The notes beneath the pieces were generated by a model. That model did no database searches. It saw only the letters and a program-made list of their open reading frames with translations, and had not been told where the DNA came from. A DNA stretch of 64,000 nucleotides from Megaustenia siamemsis (lineage: Eukaryota > Mollusca > Gastropoda > Stylommatophora > Ariophantidae): contig JAVIAB010000008.1 in assembly GCA_032433765.1 (NCBI GenBank), positions 40,171,736 to 40,235,735 on the forward strand. Direction: 5' to 3'. The translations under genes and the position numbers were made by a program. Of this stretch, positions 21,310 through 32,079 are shown in pieces. Positions within the stretch are counted from its first letter, which is position 1, and every line of letters starts with the position of its first letter.

Positions 21310-21852
21310 GAAAGATGGCCAGCCGCGACAGCTCAGTGGTTAGTGAACTGGACTACAAAGAACAAGGGGTAGGGTTCGATTCCAACTGACGGCTTCCGGG
21401 TTTAAAAAAAAAAAGTAAAGTACCCCCGTCACGTCAAGTGACGGCGTATAGGGAATATGATGTTAGTGACCATACATTTTACAGATCTTCAGCACATGAT
21501 TTTTGGGGTAATGTGGTCGGTATTACGCCCGTGTCGCTTTACTTTCCCAGAAAAAATCCGGTACCCATTTAAGGCTAGGTGAACCCGGAAGCCGTCGGTT
21601 GGGATCGAACCCTACCCCTTGTCCTTTGTAGTCCAGTTCACTAACCACTGAGCTATCGCCGGGTTTACCCAGCCTTAAATGGGTACCGGCTTTTTTTTCT
21701 GGGAAAGTACGGGCGTAATACCGACCACATTACCGCAAAAATCATGTGCTGAAGGTCAGTACAATTGATGGTCACTAACAACATATTTCCCTATACTCCA
21801 CTTGGTGTGACGGGGGCTGTTTACTTTTTTTTTATTTTTGTGAAAGATGGCC
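21310..21852 (+). mobile_element. SINE1 copy split by a second SINE1, with outer target duplication
   Basis: Plus-strand head at 21321-21403 and body at 21659-21838, flanked by GAAAGATGGCC (21310-21320 and 21842-21852). The insertion appears to be in LINE D, which continues at 21842. The head has the A-box (AGCTCAGTGGTTAG) and the B-box (GGTTCGATTCC). Confidence 0.8.
21404..21658 (-). mobile_element. SINE1, full-length, nested in another SINE1
   Basis: Complete reverse-oriented copy. It is flanked by CCGGGTTT at 21396-21403 and 21659-21666, sequence that belongs to the outer SINE, so it inserted later. It begins with the tRNA-like head at 21658 and ends in a T-tract (A-run on the plus strand). 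Confidence 0.82.
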
Positions 21853-22095
21853 GCATACCAAAAAATATACTTTAAGTAAAATTAGCAGATGGCAAAAGAG
21901 CTAGGGAGTGCCGAAAACTTCAATTTACAAACGTGTGTAAAGGGGACATGAAGACTTTGAACACGAATCCTGCAACATGGGAAGAAATAGACCGTTATCT
22001 TTGGAAACAGACTCAAAAACTCAGTCTCAAACAAGAAGCAGACAGATTCATAGAGAGTGGGTACTCACGACGGAAGAAAAGAAAAAATAATATTT
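21842..22095 (+). pseudogene. LINE family D, C-terminal fragment
   Basis: Contains KDGR/IPK-like, DMKTLNTNPATWEEI and QEADRFIESG phrases and a Lys/Arg-rich end. It is frameshifted and its upstream part is separated by the SINE pair. Confidence 0.65.
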
Positions 22096-22460
22096 TCCTA
22101 TGGGCGCTGTAAAACCCACAGTCAACTAAAACTGACGGAGGGAACAGGCAAATAATTGCAATGCTGCGGTAAAGCTGGTAGCGAGGAGCCAGTGGTGGGG
22201 TGTACTAAACACTCTAAAGTATGGCGACAGCTTTACAAGGAAGGAACACAACACAATAATGACGTTTCGGCCTGTGGTCTTCTTCAGAATACAAGGACAA
22301 CAACAACAAACGGTGAAGCACAATTATCTATAATTTCATGTTAGATGATCAAGTGGAGGGTGAGGAAAGTAGGATGTTGAAAAAAGAAAGGAGAGGGAAG
22401 AGAGAAATGAAAAAAAAAAAAAACAGACGGAGGCAACTATCTGACACCATGTTAGCTATA
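22096..22460. other. Unannotated stretch
   Basis: Includes GACGTTTCGGCC...CTTCTTCAG near 22261, a phrase often seen in invertebrate dispersed repeats, but nothing that fixes a family. Confidence 0.35.
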
Positions 22461-22461
22461 T

Positions 22462-22750
22462 GTGACTTGTTGGATTTATTTCTTCTTCTTCCTTTTCTTC
22501 ATTCCCTCCTTCATTATAACCTTCATTGTCTTCCCCTCCTTCTTCGTCCTCTTCTTTTTTTTTTTGTTTTTCCTTCATCTTTGTTTTTCCTTCATCTTTG
22601 TTTTCGTCATCTTTTTGTTGTTCTTCATTCTCTTCCTCCGCTCCTTCTTTCTCTTCTTCTTGTTCTTTTCCTTTTTCATTGTCATCGTCTTCTTCGTCTT
22701 CTCCTTCGTTTTCTTTTTTCAATTTCATCGTCCTTTTTTTCTTCATCAAG
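22462..22750. repeat. Pyrimidine-rich TTC/CTT tract
   Basis: About 290 bp of imperfect TTC/CTT and TTTTC. It holds open frames in five of six directions (Glu/Lys-rich on the minus strand), typical of triplet-like low complexity. Confidence 0.85.
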
Positions 22751-22854
22751 TTTTCGATCTAGCTATTGTAACAAATTGTAATATAAACATGCAAGCTCTT
22801 GAAAATAATGTATTTACATAAGTTGTTAAATTTAGTATTTCAGTCCAGTGAATT

Positions 22855-23312
22855 GATCACAAACGAGTTCTTAAATGTTATGTAGAGTCAGTCTTAACAT
22901 ATGGTTGTGAATCATTGACAATAGGACAACAGACAAGAAAATCACTGAAGTCTGTAGAAATGTGGTTTTACAGAAGAATGTTGAGAATACAATGGACAGC
23001 TAAGAAGAGTAATGAAAACGTTCTGAAAGAGGCCAAAGCAAAAAGAGAGCTAATTTCCAATATTAGGAAGAAACAATCATCATTTTTTGGCCATGTCATG
23101 AGAAGAGAACAACTGGAATATATTGTAACAACTGGGAAAATTGAGGGACGAAGAGATAGAGGGAAGTAATGAGAAAAAATTACCAGACAGCTTAAGAGAA
23201 TGGCTTGGCAGAAGGTCAACAACAGAAATGATAAATAACTGTCGTGATCGAAAGTTGTGGAGAGACATGATCACCTACGCCAGCAGGCTTGGTACTTGAT
23301 GATGATAATATA
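22855..23312 (+). pseudogene. LINE family B, reverse-transcriptase C-terminus and 3' tail
   Basis: Plus-strand reading has LTYGCESLTI, VEMWFYRRMLRIQWT, SFFGHVMRREQLEYIV and a stop after RRDRGK. A frameshift follows, then LAEGQQQK-type sequence and a GGTACTTGATGATGATAATA tail. Best-preserved copy of family B here. 5'-truncated and inactive. Confidence 0.8.
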
Positions 23313-23324
23313 TATAAAATACCA

Positions 23325-24245
23325 GAATTAAGGAAAATATAACAGGAATCATGAAAAAAGGAACCCAATCAGAAACAGAAAGAAAACACGTAGCTGAAAA
23401 ACACATACACGATACCTACCCACGGGACTCTTGGTCCCACATATACACAGATGGCTCTGCTACAAATGCCACCAGAAATTGAGGGGGTGGTGTGTTCTTG
23501 ACCCTGAATAACTAGGACGAGATCACCAAGTCAATAGCTACTGGGAAATTCTCAAACAACTTTAAAGCAGAAACTGAGGCCATCAGAGATGCTGCAACAC
23601 TGGCTACTCAACACAAAAATAACATGCACAATAAATTGGTGATTCTGACTGATGCACTGTCAGTATTATCAGCTCTAAAAAGCCCCAAGAACAATGAACT
23701 AGATGACTTGAGAACAACCCTGGACCAACTATGCAATAACTTCCAGAGAGTAGTCATTCAGTGGATACCATAACACTGTAATATACACGGGAACGAACGC
23801 GCAGACAAATTAGCTAAAGAGGGAGGGAGACTACCACAAGAGAACCATCCGCTCAGTTATGATGAAGCCAAATCTATCATCAAAGGTCAGTACCATGAAA
23901 AATGGAAACGAGAGCACCCAGAGCATAAGGAGAGGGACGGATACCACCAACTATCAAGGAGGGAACAAGTCATCATACTTCGCCTACGCACTGGCCACAA
24001 TAGAATGAGAAATCACATGTTCACCAACTTCAAAATAGGTACAACCAGCCTATGCCACTGTACACTGGACAATATGACTACAAAACATGTTCTACAGGAT
24101 TGCCCCCAGTACACAGACCTGAGAAGAGCAATGTGGTCCACATCCACCTCCTTGGAAGAGAAACTATATGGGGCAATCGAATCACTTAAACAGACAGCTG
24201 ACTTCATGAGAGAGTCTGGAATTCTACTCTGATTGAGTCTTGATC
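23325..24245 (+). pseudogene. RNase H region of an I-type non-LTR retrotransposon
   Basis: Reading has HIYTDGSATNAT (first RNase H Asp), a Glu-containing NFKAETEAIRDA, ILTDALSVLSAL (third acidic residue) and VIQWIPxHCNIHGNERADKLAKEGG (His and final Asp). Next come a downstream LRTGHNRM segment and a Cys/His knuckle-like CHCTLDNMTTKHVLQDCP, ending at a stop near 24232. At least three in-frame stops occur early. RNase H with this tail is typical of I/Nimbus-like elements. Confidence 0.8.
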
Positions 24246-24249
24246 GCAG

Positions 24250-25185
24250 AGAGAGATATATATGTAAACATGCAACATTTAAAACCATGCCAAATTTTGT
24301 CTCTCTGCCTCTAAATTGATAAAAAGCTTTCGGACTGAAAGAGTTAACAAACTGTTGATAATTATGGAACTGAGAAGCGTTCTCTGTGCATTAGAAGTCG
24401 TCATATGCCACATTGAGCAATGACTTCTTTGCGTGCAGTGTTATATGAGATCACAAGCTATTTGTTGTGTACACGCGCATAAGAATAATCTTCGTTGCCA
24501 TTATCTGTTATGTACAACAACATATAATATAATAATAAATTAAATATATTATACATTACAATATAATGTTATATTTGATACTATATTTGTAGTTAAATTA
24601 TTTTATTGCTAACGTCTACAATAATGCATAAAAAAAACACATACATAATTTTGTCATGTAATCTGAGGCTTTCACACAGCACGAATGCCACTTTACATAC
24701 TGCCATAAGACACTTCATACAACTAAAGCAATCTTGGAAAACTGTTTACAATTAAATAAGAAGATATACATTATCATAAGTCACTTCACCAAATTAAGGA
24801 CAATATACATACTATGTTAAATGTTCACATACAAGACAGTAAAACAAACAAAAAAAATTGTTGGTCTAATTAAATCCTATCTCTCCTATTGCCTGTTAGT
24901 TAATCTTTTAACCGGAATCTACGTAAAATCTGACCACCGTCCTTTCCGGAATTCTTTCCGCTATTTGTTAGATTGGTTACTGGTTATGGAAGGCTTCGGC
25001 ATCACTGCAAACGAATTAAAATCCATAATTAAAGTTAGAGCTGTTTCGTTGTGTATTCTGACTTGGATTATTGCGTTTAATGTGTTTAGTTTAATTGCTA
25101 TACCTTATTAAGGCTTCTGTCAAAACATTGTAGTTTGTCTTGTTTTTCTGTTAGTCTAGCTGCTCAATACCAGTGTACGTTTATT
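24250..25185. other. Unannotated AT-rich stretch
   Basis: No recognisable domain; a 96-codon open frame at 24821-25111 has no motif I can identify. Confidence 0.45.
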
Positions 25186-25189
25186 TTAT

Positions 25190-26160
25190 AAAGAATGGAA
25201 CCTAAACATAAAGAATGGAACTCTAAGTATAAAGAATGGAACTATAACCATACAGAATAGAACTCTGACTATAAAGAATGGAACTCTAAGCATAAAGAAT
25301 AGAACTCTGACTATAAAGAATGGAACTATAACCATAAAGAATAGAACTCTGACTATAAAGAATGGAACTATAACCATAAAGAATAGAACTCTGACTATAA
25401 AGAATGGAACTATAACCATAAAGAATAGAACTCTGACTATAAAGAATGGAACTCTAAGTATAAAGAATGGAACTCTGACTATAAAGAATGGAACTCTAAT
25501 TATAAAGAATAGAACTCTGACTATAAAGAATGGAACTCTAAGTATAAAGAATGGAACTCTGACTATAAAGAATGGAACTCTAATTATAAAGAATAGAACT
25601 CTGACTATAAAGAATGGAACTCTAAGTATAAAGAATGGAACTCTGACTATAAAGAATGGAACTATAACTATAAAGAATAGAACTCTGACTATAAAGAATG
25701 GAACTATAACCATAAAGAATGGATCTCTGTGCATACAGAATGGAGCACTGAGCTTAAAGAATGGAACTCTAAGCATAAAGAATGGATCTCTGTGCATACA
25801 GAATGGAGCACTGAGCTTAAAGAATGGAACTCTAAGCATAAAGAATGGAACTCTGTGCATACAGAATGGAGCACTGAGCTTAAAGAATGGAACTCTAAGC
25901 ATAAAGAATGGAACTCTAAGCATAAAGAATGGATCTCTATGCATAAAGAATGGAGCACTGAGCTTAAAGAATGGAACTCTAAGCATAAAGAATGGATCTC
26001 TGTGCATAAAGAATGGAGCACTGAGCTTAAAGAATGGAACTCTAACCATAAAGAATGGATCTCTATGCATAAAGAATGGAGCACTGAGCTTAAAGAATGG
26101 AACTCTAAGCATAAAGAATGGATCTCTGTGCATACAGAATGGAACTCTAAGCATTAGTCT
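25190..26160. repeat. 21-bp minisatellite with 63-bp higher-order unit, about 46 units
   Basis: Basic unit AAAGAATGGAACTCTAAGCAT. From about 25705 the array is organised in 63-bp blocks (ATCTCTGTGCAT, GAGCACTGAGCTT and AACTCTAAGCAT variants). The 21-bp period keeps frames open on both strands (322 codons on minus, 142 on plus). No codon or motif evidence supports a protein. Confidence 0.92.
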
Positions 26161-26204
26161 GTAACACCATGAATAAAGAATGGCATAATTCCCTTCTATT
26201 ACAT

Positions 26205-26765
26205 ATTCAAACTCATTAGCACAAACACAAAACTTAGGCTATTCAAATCAAATGTACTATCAACCCTTACGTATGCGTGTGAAAGCTGGAAAACAACAAG
26301 AGATATAGAAACAAAGTTGAACGCATTCGAAAATAAATGTCTAAGGAAAATACTTGGTATAGAATGGAACGAATTCAAAACAAACGAGGAAATTAGAGAA
26401 ATCGCCAATCAACCACTAATATCTTCAGTAATAAAGAAAAGACGATGGTCATACGTTGGACATGTGATGAGAAGAGATAATAATCGAATAGCAAAGCAAG
26501 CCCTCATATGGGAAACAACAGGTAAAAGAAAAAGAGGAAGACCCAGGGAGACACTGAGAAGAACATTGATGAGAGAGGCAAGAGCAGCAGGAATCGGCTC
26601 CCTCAATGAGATAGAACTGCTTGCACAGAACAGAGACAGATGGCGAGATTTGATAAAATATCTTTAAAAGAAAACTGCTAGAACAAAATTCATATAGGAG
26701 AAGGTGTATCTTGGTCTACGCCCTATGGGCCGGTTACGGCTCGAAAGGTCAATAGAATAGAATTA
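26205..26765 (+). pseudogene. LINE family C, reverse-transcriptase C-terminus and 3' UTR
   Basis: Reads STLTYACESWKT, AFENKCLRKILGIEWNEF, RRWSYVGHVMRRDN, RGRPRETLRRTL and ends DRWRDLIKYL at 26667. The 3' UTR contains GGGCCGGTTACGGCTCGAAA and ends in an AATAGA-type repeat. The last 270 bases are almost identical to 55500-55760 reversed, so this family was active recently. 5'-truncated. Confidence 0.82.
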
Positions 26766-27530
26766 CATATTCGCGCTCTATATTTCTATCTTTTTATCGT
26801 ATATGTTTTGATCTTCCCATTTCTCTTTGTTTCTGTTCCTTTTATCTCTCTTTTTTTCTTTCTCTTCCGTTTTTTCTCTCTTACCAACAACCCTCATCTT
26901 CATGCACACTATCTCTTCTCCAAGGCACCCTTGCCATGCCGGTCACGTGCCGAGACCAACCTGGCCAAACTACACTCCAGCCTACTTTAAGTGCTGCACA
27001 AACCACCAGGCCAGGAACACTGTATCGTACGACTGACCCGCCCTTCATTCTCAACCGCCATTGTCAAACATCAGCCATTCTAGTGGGCGTTGTAATGGCT
27101 AACAATAAAGTACGTTCTCCCCTGAATCTCTGTTTACGACCTCTCAGGTAGTTGTTTTTCATCTTCCCCGTGATATCAAATGTTGTAAATACGATATTAA
27201 TATTACGTGGGAACCACGTTTCATACGTTCCTTCGAATATCATTGATAGATAGCATAACGAATACAAATATTTTACGGAGAACAGAAAATAATGGCAAGT
27301 AAGGATATATTTTAAAAAATGCCGTACTTTCAGAAAATATTTTGTCTTAATGAATTCGAATACCTGTGAAAATTTAGATAAAAATGTCAAGGCTGCAATA
27401 CAGTTCTCAAACCCAGCATTACAAGGGTTCATTCAGAATATGTTGACTTTAACAACGTATGTAAACAGGAAGTATCTACACCATACCTTCTCCAATCAAA
27501 TCTGACAAAAATGAAAGTAGTGATAGCAGG
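26766..27530. other. Unannotated stretch
   Basis: Pyrimidine-rich at its start; nothing else recognised. Confidence 0.4.
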
Positions 27531-27533
27531 AGC

Positions 27534-27712
27534 TGGAGTAGGATAAGGCACGTGTTCTTATGATATCCAGAAACTATCAGAACGGCAATGTCTTACCAGG
27601 AGGAAGAGAAATGAGAGGCAGGGCAGAGAGAACCAAATGGAGAAGCGTGGAGATAGAGTTGCAATGCATGGGCCACACTTAGGTCACTCATATAGAGTGA
27701 CCAAGGCACGTT
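27534..27712 (+). repeat. Dispersed or duplicated repeat, copy 1 of a flanking pair
   Basis: About 170 bp beginning GGATAAGGCACGTGTTCTTA, repeated in the same orientation at 28283-28460 with scattered differences. The two copies bracket a LINE A fragment. Confidence 0.7.
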
Positions 27713-27715
27713 TTT

Positions 27716-28282
27716 TCTTCTACCTTTCAGCTCCCTGTGGAGCATAGGTCTTCAACAAACACTTTCCAAGTTGTTCTGTTTTTTGTCATTCTTTTAAGAT
27801 CATTCCATGTCTTCCCCATCATCTTCATCTCTGCTTCTGTCTATCTTCTCCAAGAATTTCTTGGTTTTCCTCTTTCTCTTTTCCCCTTGGGATTCCAAAA
27901 CAGGACCTGTTGTGTAATACTCTCGTTTGACTTCTGCAGTGTGTGTCCTATCCAGCGTCATCCTCTTCGCTGAATCTCTTTATCCACTGGTATTTGACTG
28001 GTACATTTCCATAATTCTATGTTAGGGATTTTGTCCTGCCATTTCCATCCTTTTATTCTCCGTAAGCATCCATTAATGAAAGTCTGTATCTTCATGATTG
28101 TTAATTTTGTTGTTCTCCATGTTTCACTGTCATATAATAGGACTGACTTAACATTGAAGTTGGAAATTTTTATTTTTGTATTTAACCTAATTTCTTTGGA
28201 CTTCCATATGTTTCCCAGTGCAACAAAAGCTCCTCTTGCTTTTGATATCCTTATTTTGGTATCATATTCTGTTACTCCATCT
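27716..28282 (-). pseudogene. LINE family A, reverse-transcriptase C-terminus and 3' end
   Basis: Minus-strand reading includes ARGAFVALGNIWKS, DSETWRTTK, CLRRIKGW, WRWIGHTL, GKRERGRPRNSWRR and TTWKVFVEDLCSTGS. It starts at the (GAA)n-type tail near 27716. Truncated and frameshifted. The 29975 and 62307 copies share the same 3' end. Confidence 0.75.
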
Positions 28283-28460
28283 TAGGATAAGGCACGTGTT
28301 CTTACGATATCCAGAAACTATCAGAACTGCAATGTCCTACCTGGAGGAGGAGTGATGAAAGGCCGAGCAGAGAGAACCAAATGGAGAAGTGTGGAGGTAG
28401 AGTTGCATAGCATGGGCCACACTTAGGTCACTCGTATAGAGTGATCAGTGACACGAGAAA
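28283..28460 (+). repeat. Dispersed or duplicated repeat, copy 2 of a flanking pair
   Basis: Same orientation as 27534-27712; shares ATATCCAGAAACTATCAGAA and GGGCCACACTTAGGTCACTC blocks. Confidence 0.7.
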
Positions 28461-28639
28461 AGTTAGATTTTTTTATTCCACTCTGCAGATGTCACAAATT
28501 ATGTTGATCATTGATTGGTGTACTTACCAAGCTTCAAGAACAAAGAAAGGAATTAGAAACAAAAAAAAGATTCCTTTCATTTGAACATGACAATATCTGA
28601 CTCTATATTCCAGTTGTTTTCATTGTATGTACTTGTATA

Positions 28640-28860
28640 TAGTCCACGTCACTTCTTCGGATGAAAGAGATGGAAGTTAAGATGGGCACATCCAGAAACG
28701 AGAAACTTAGTGGTCGTGTAAGAAGACTTATCAATCAACACAGAACTGGAGTCGTCAGTCGCTCGACACTTCGAGACTTCCTGAGGAGGGGATCTGAGCA
28801 CCTATGGACATGTTCGGAATGCAATGATGATGACCCGCTAATAACTCAATAACTTGTATA
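28640..28860 (-). repeat. Dispersed repeat R5, uninterrupted copy
   Basis: Reverse copy of the 17820 repeat. GACGACTCCAGTTCTGTG and CATCTCTTTCATC blocks are joined without the R6 insertion, showing the uninterrupted structure. Confidence 0.6.
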
Positions 28861-29282
28861 TAATTATGTTGTTTGGTTAGCTGTAGCGCTACATCACACG
28901 GCGGTTAATATCTTGAGACTATCTGATTCTATTTTTAATGCACCAGAACTATATCAAGAATTATTTGTATTTTGGCATTTTTGTCATACAATTTCAAGTA
29001 CTATTTTTCTACTTCCAGGTGTCGTCATATTTTATATGTTTTGTATGTAGTTACGTGTGTATTTTTTATATTTAATTAAACAAATAAATATACTATAAAC
29101 ATTTATTGAGACATGTTACCTTATTATATTTAACTATTTCCGTACGTTTCGCCGCAGAGTGCGTCACTCGCAATTTGATTAATGTGAACTGTCATCAAAC
29201 CATAGTCTTGTTTATATGTCTTGTATCATCTTTTATTGGTGCAATCTAGCATCTTGTTAAGTTATCTAAAAATGCATATATA
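28861..29282. other. Unannotated AT-rich stretch
   Basis: Nothing recognised. Confidence 0.4.
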
Positions 29283-29410
29283 ATAAGCACATGATTTTTG
29301 GGATAATGTGGTCGGTATTACGCCCGTGCCGCTTTACTTTCCCAGAAAAAATCCGGTACCCATTTAAGGCTGGGTGAACTCGGAAGCCGTCGGTTCGGAT
29401 CGAAACCTAC
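29283..29410 (-). mobile_element. SINE1 fragment lacking its 5' and 3' ends
   Basis: Covers the middle (ATGATTTTTGGGATAATGTG, CCGGTACCCATTTAAGGCTG) up to the B-box region. It stops abruptly at 29410, where LINE B sequence begins without a gap. Confidence 0.75.
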
Positions 29411-29718
29411 CATGGACAGCTAAGAAGAGTAATGAAATTGTTCTGAAAGAGGCCAAAGCAGAAAAGAGAGCTAATCTCCAATATTAGGAAGAAATAATTA
29501 TTTTTTGGCCATTCAATGAGAAGGGAACAGCTGGAATATATTGTAACAAATGGAAAATTTGAGGAATGAAGAGATATAGGGAAGCAAAGAGAAAAGATAC
29601 TAGACAGTTTAAGAGAATAGCTTGACAGAAGGTCAACAACAGAAATGATAAATAAATGTTGAGATCGAAAGTTGTGGAGATACATGCTTACCTACGCCAG
29701 CAGGCACTTGATGATATC
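29411..29718 (+). pseudogene. LINE family B 3' end fused to SINE1
   Basis: Begins ATGGACAGCTAAGAAGAGTA, as in the 22990 copy, and ends GGCACTTGATGAT. Frameshifted. The upstream neighbour is a truncated reverse SINE1 with no target duplication between them. Confidence 0.7.
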
Positions 29719-29974
29719 TTTACTGAGCCTTGACATAAACTTATCATCCCTTAAAAATCTAAGAATAATCACAAAACTTAATCATATTTCTAAATAAATA
29801 TAAATATTTATATACATTCTAAATCTATTCCACTTTCCCACAATTACCAGCACTAATTCGGATGATTCGCGCGTGCGCTGCCGGGGCCCGAAAAAGGAGT
29901 AAAGAATAGTGGCGCTGTACCCAACCAGACATGTTCGTAAGAGGCGAGAAAGGAGGGTTGGGCATGGGACTGGC

Positions 29975-30268
29975 TATCCCATACTGTAACACATATAAGC
30001 CGAAAAAAACTTCACAAACATGGACAAGTTAAATAAAAGAATAAAAGCAAATCTGCCATCCAGGAAAGATAAAGGCTCTCTGTCTAAGAGACGTATGACG
30101 CAAGCCGGAGAAAGATGTAAGGAGACCGGGTTAGCACGAATTCTTGGAGAAGACAGATAAAAGCAGAGCAGGAATGATCTTAAAAGAATGGCTAAAAACA
30201 AAACGACTTGGAAAGTGTTTGTTGAAGACCTATGCTCCACAGGGAGCTAAAAATGTAGAAGAAGAAGA
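29975..30268 (+). pseudogene. LINE family A, 3' end with (GAA)n tail
   Basis: Contains TTWKVFVEDLCSTGS-equivalent codons followed by AGAAGAAGAAGAA at about 30256. Strongly 5'-truncated and frameshifted. Confidence 0.7.
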
Positions 30269-30389
30269 ATTCGGATGATTCCACTGGCACGGGCTGTTGA
30301 GCAATTGTTGATTGTAATTCGTGTGCAGTGATACCAGGGCCTTCCATAACCATAATCAGCACTCAATTTAGAAAGTTTAATATGCTATT

Positions 30390-30560
30390 TTTTTTTTTTT
30401 TGCGTTCGCCAGCTTTCACATCCGGAGAGGTCCCTAGAATCTAGAAACTGAATTGTGAGTGTTACTCTGTTTTTCCCTGGCAGCCGTATGCACAGAGGTC
30501 CCTCATCGCACAGGCAGATAACTCCGACTTTGGAGGTCATCATCCTGGAAGACCGCATCG
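30390..30560 (-). repeat. SINE-like repeat R6
   Basis: The T-run at 30390-30402 is the reversed A-tail. It is followed by GCGTTCGCCAGCTTTCA, AGAAACTGAATT and CCTGGCAGCCGTATGCACAG, matching 17925-18060 and 34505-34670. Confidence 0.6.
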
Positions 30561-31425
30561 AAGGTTGGCTACCATTGAGCGCCATTCCCCTCTGTCTCTT
30601 GCTTTGATGGTGCAGGTTATCGTAGGCTGACTTGTCCATCTTCTGATGTTACTAGCCATTGTTAGTGTAGGTCTGCCGCTGCCTCTTTTACCTTGTATTT
30701 TCCCTTCTAAGATTACTTTTAGTAGTCTACTGTGTCTTTTAACATGTCCCCATTTGTCTATTTTTAATTGTGTTTAGTAGTTCTCTTTTCATTTTTAATT
30801 GGTTTAACACTTCATCGTTTATTTTATTTTCTTTCCATCCAATTCTACCTATTCTTCTATAACTCCATATTTCAAAGGCTTCAATTTTCTGTTCTGTTTT
30901 CTTGTATAATGTCCATATTTCTGCACCATACAGGAATGTTGAGAAGATATAACATGTTTCTATTCTTAGTTTTAGCCCTGATGTTATTTGTTTTGTTGTT
31001 AGTATGTTCTTCATGATATTGAAATTACTTTTTGCCATTCCTATTCTTTTGTTTATTTCGGTTGTACATTTTCCATCACTGGTTATAGTATGTCCAAGGT
31101 AGTTGTAAAGGAGCCGCGATAGCTCAGTGGTTAGTGAACTGGACTACAAAGGACAAGACGTAGGGTTTGATCCCAACCGACGGCTTCCGGGTTCACCCAG
31201 CCTTAATTGGGTACCGGATTTTTTTCTGGGAAAGTAAAACGGCACGGGCGTAATACCGACCACATTACCCTAAAAATCATGTGCTGAAGGTCTGTAAATC
31301 CCTATACGCCACTTGGTGTGACGGGGGTACTTTATTATTTTTTGTTATGGTAGTTGTAGCTTTGAACTGTCTCCAGATCTATTTCTTCAACTTTGATATC
31401 CATTTGTAAATGTTAAATTTAGACT
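30560..31425 (-). pseudogene. LINE family E, C-terminal part, interrupted by SINE1
   Basis: Minus-strand reading has YNYLGHTITSDG, NKRIGMAKSNFNIMK, TSGLKLRIETCYIFSTFLYG and IWSYRRIGRIGW, with a stop near 30739 followed by a diverged end. The codons for YNYLGH at 31098-31107 are duplicated around an inserted SINE1. A second copy is at 38690-39200. Confidence 0.78.
31098..31358 (+). mobile_element. SINE1, full-length, inserted in LINE E
   Basis: Body at 31108-31348 with the target duplication GGTAGTTGTA on both sides (31098-31107 and 31349-31358). The head AGCCGCGATAGCTCAGTGG and B-box-like GGTTTGATCCC are intact. It ends with GTGACGGGGGTACTTTATT and a T-rich tail. Confidence 0.88.
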
Positions 31426-31639
31426 AAACACCCCACATTCATCTCTAATCTATATCCTCATGTATTACCATTTATCTATTGTTCTTCCTACACGTGCTAA
31501 CGGAATGCATGGCATTGTTACCGCACAGTGCATCCGCTTTTACATATGTTCGGCTTTGCTTCTCAACCCTTTGGTTTCCCTAAACTTTCCTACAAGACAT
31601 CATTTGATTGTCGTCTCTCCTATGAAGGCTAACTCACTG

Positions 31640-31930
31640 TCCGCCATTTCACTACCGTGTCAGTATCACATATCCTTTCTCTTAAACGTACTGTCCCTCG
31701 CTTCTCCACCGTGTCAGTATCAAATATCCTTTCTCTTAAGTGTACTGTCCCTCCCTTCTCTAACGTGGCAGTATCACATATCCTTTCTCTTAAGTGTACT
31801 GTCCCTCCCTTCTCTAACGTGGCAGTATCACATATCCTTTCTCTTAAGTGAACTGTCCTTCCCTTCTCTAACGTGGCAGTATCAAATATCCTTTTTCTTC
31901 AATGTACTGCCCTTCAATTCTCTACTGTAT
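31640..31930. repeat. 54-bp minisatellite, about 5-6 units
   Basis: The unit contains GTGGCAGTATCACATATCC, TTTCTCTTAAG and TACTGTCCCTC. Overlapping plus frames are repeat by-products. Diverged extensions continue to about 32020. Confidence 0.85.
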
Positions 31931-32079
31931 TTGTATTAAATATCCTCTTTTCTTAAATGGAATGTCCACCATTTCTCTACTATATTTGCATAAAATACCC
32001 CGTCTCTCAAATGTACTGTCAGTCAACACTAACAAGGATTCCTACGCAGAATTATTAATATTACATATATTATTTCCAT

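Noticed and set aside
21321..21403. tRNA gene (A- and B-box-like sequence)
   Set aside because: It is the head of SINE1. The same head recurs in many copies with SINE bodies and target duplications, and no proper anticodon arm is evident.
22120..22330. Penelope-like element remnant (GACGTTTCGGCC...CTTCTTCAG)
   Set aside because: Only a short suggestive phrase, with no GIY-YIG or reverse-transcriptase sequence nearby.
22456..22821. Glu/Lys-rich and Phe/Ser-rich proteins
   Set aside because: A TTC/CTT low-complexity tract open in most frames.
24821..25111. 96-codon open frame
   Set aside because: No recognisable motif and AT-rich surroundings; indistinguishable from a chance frame.
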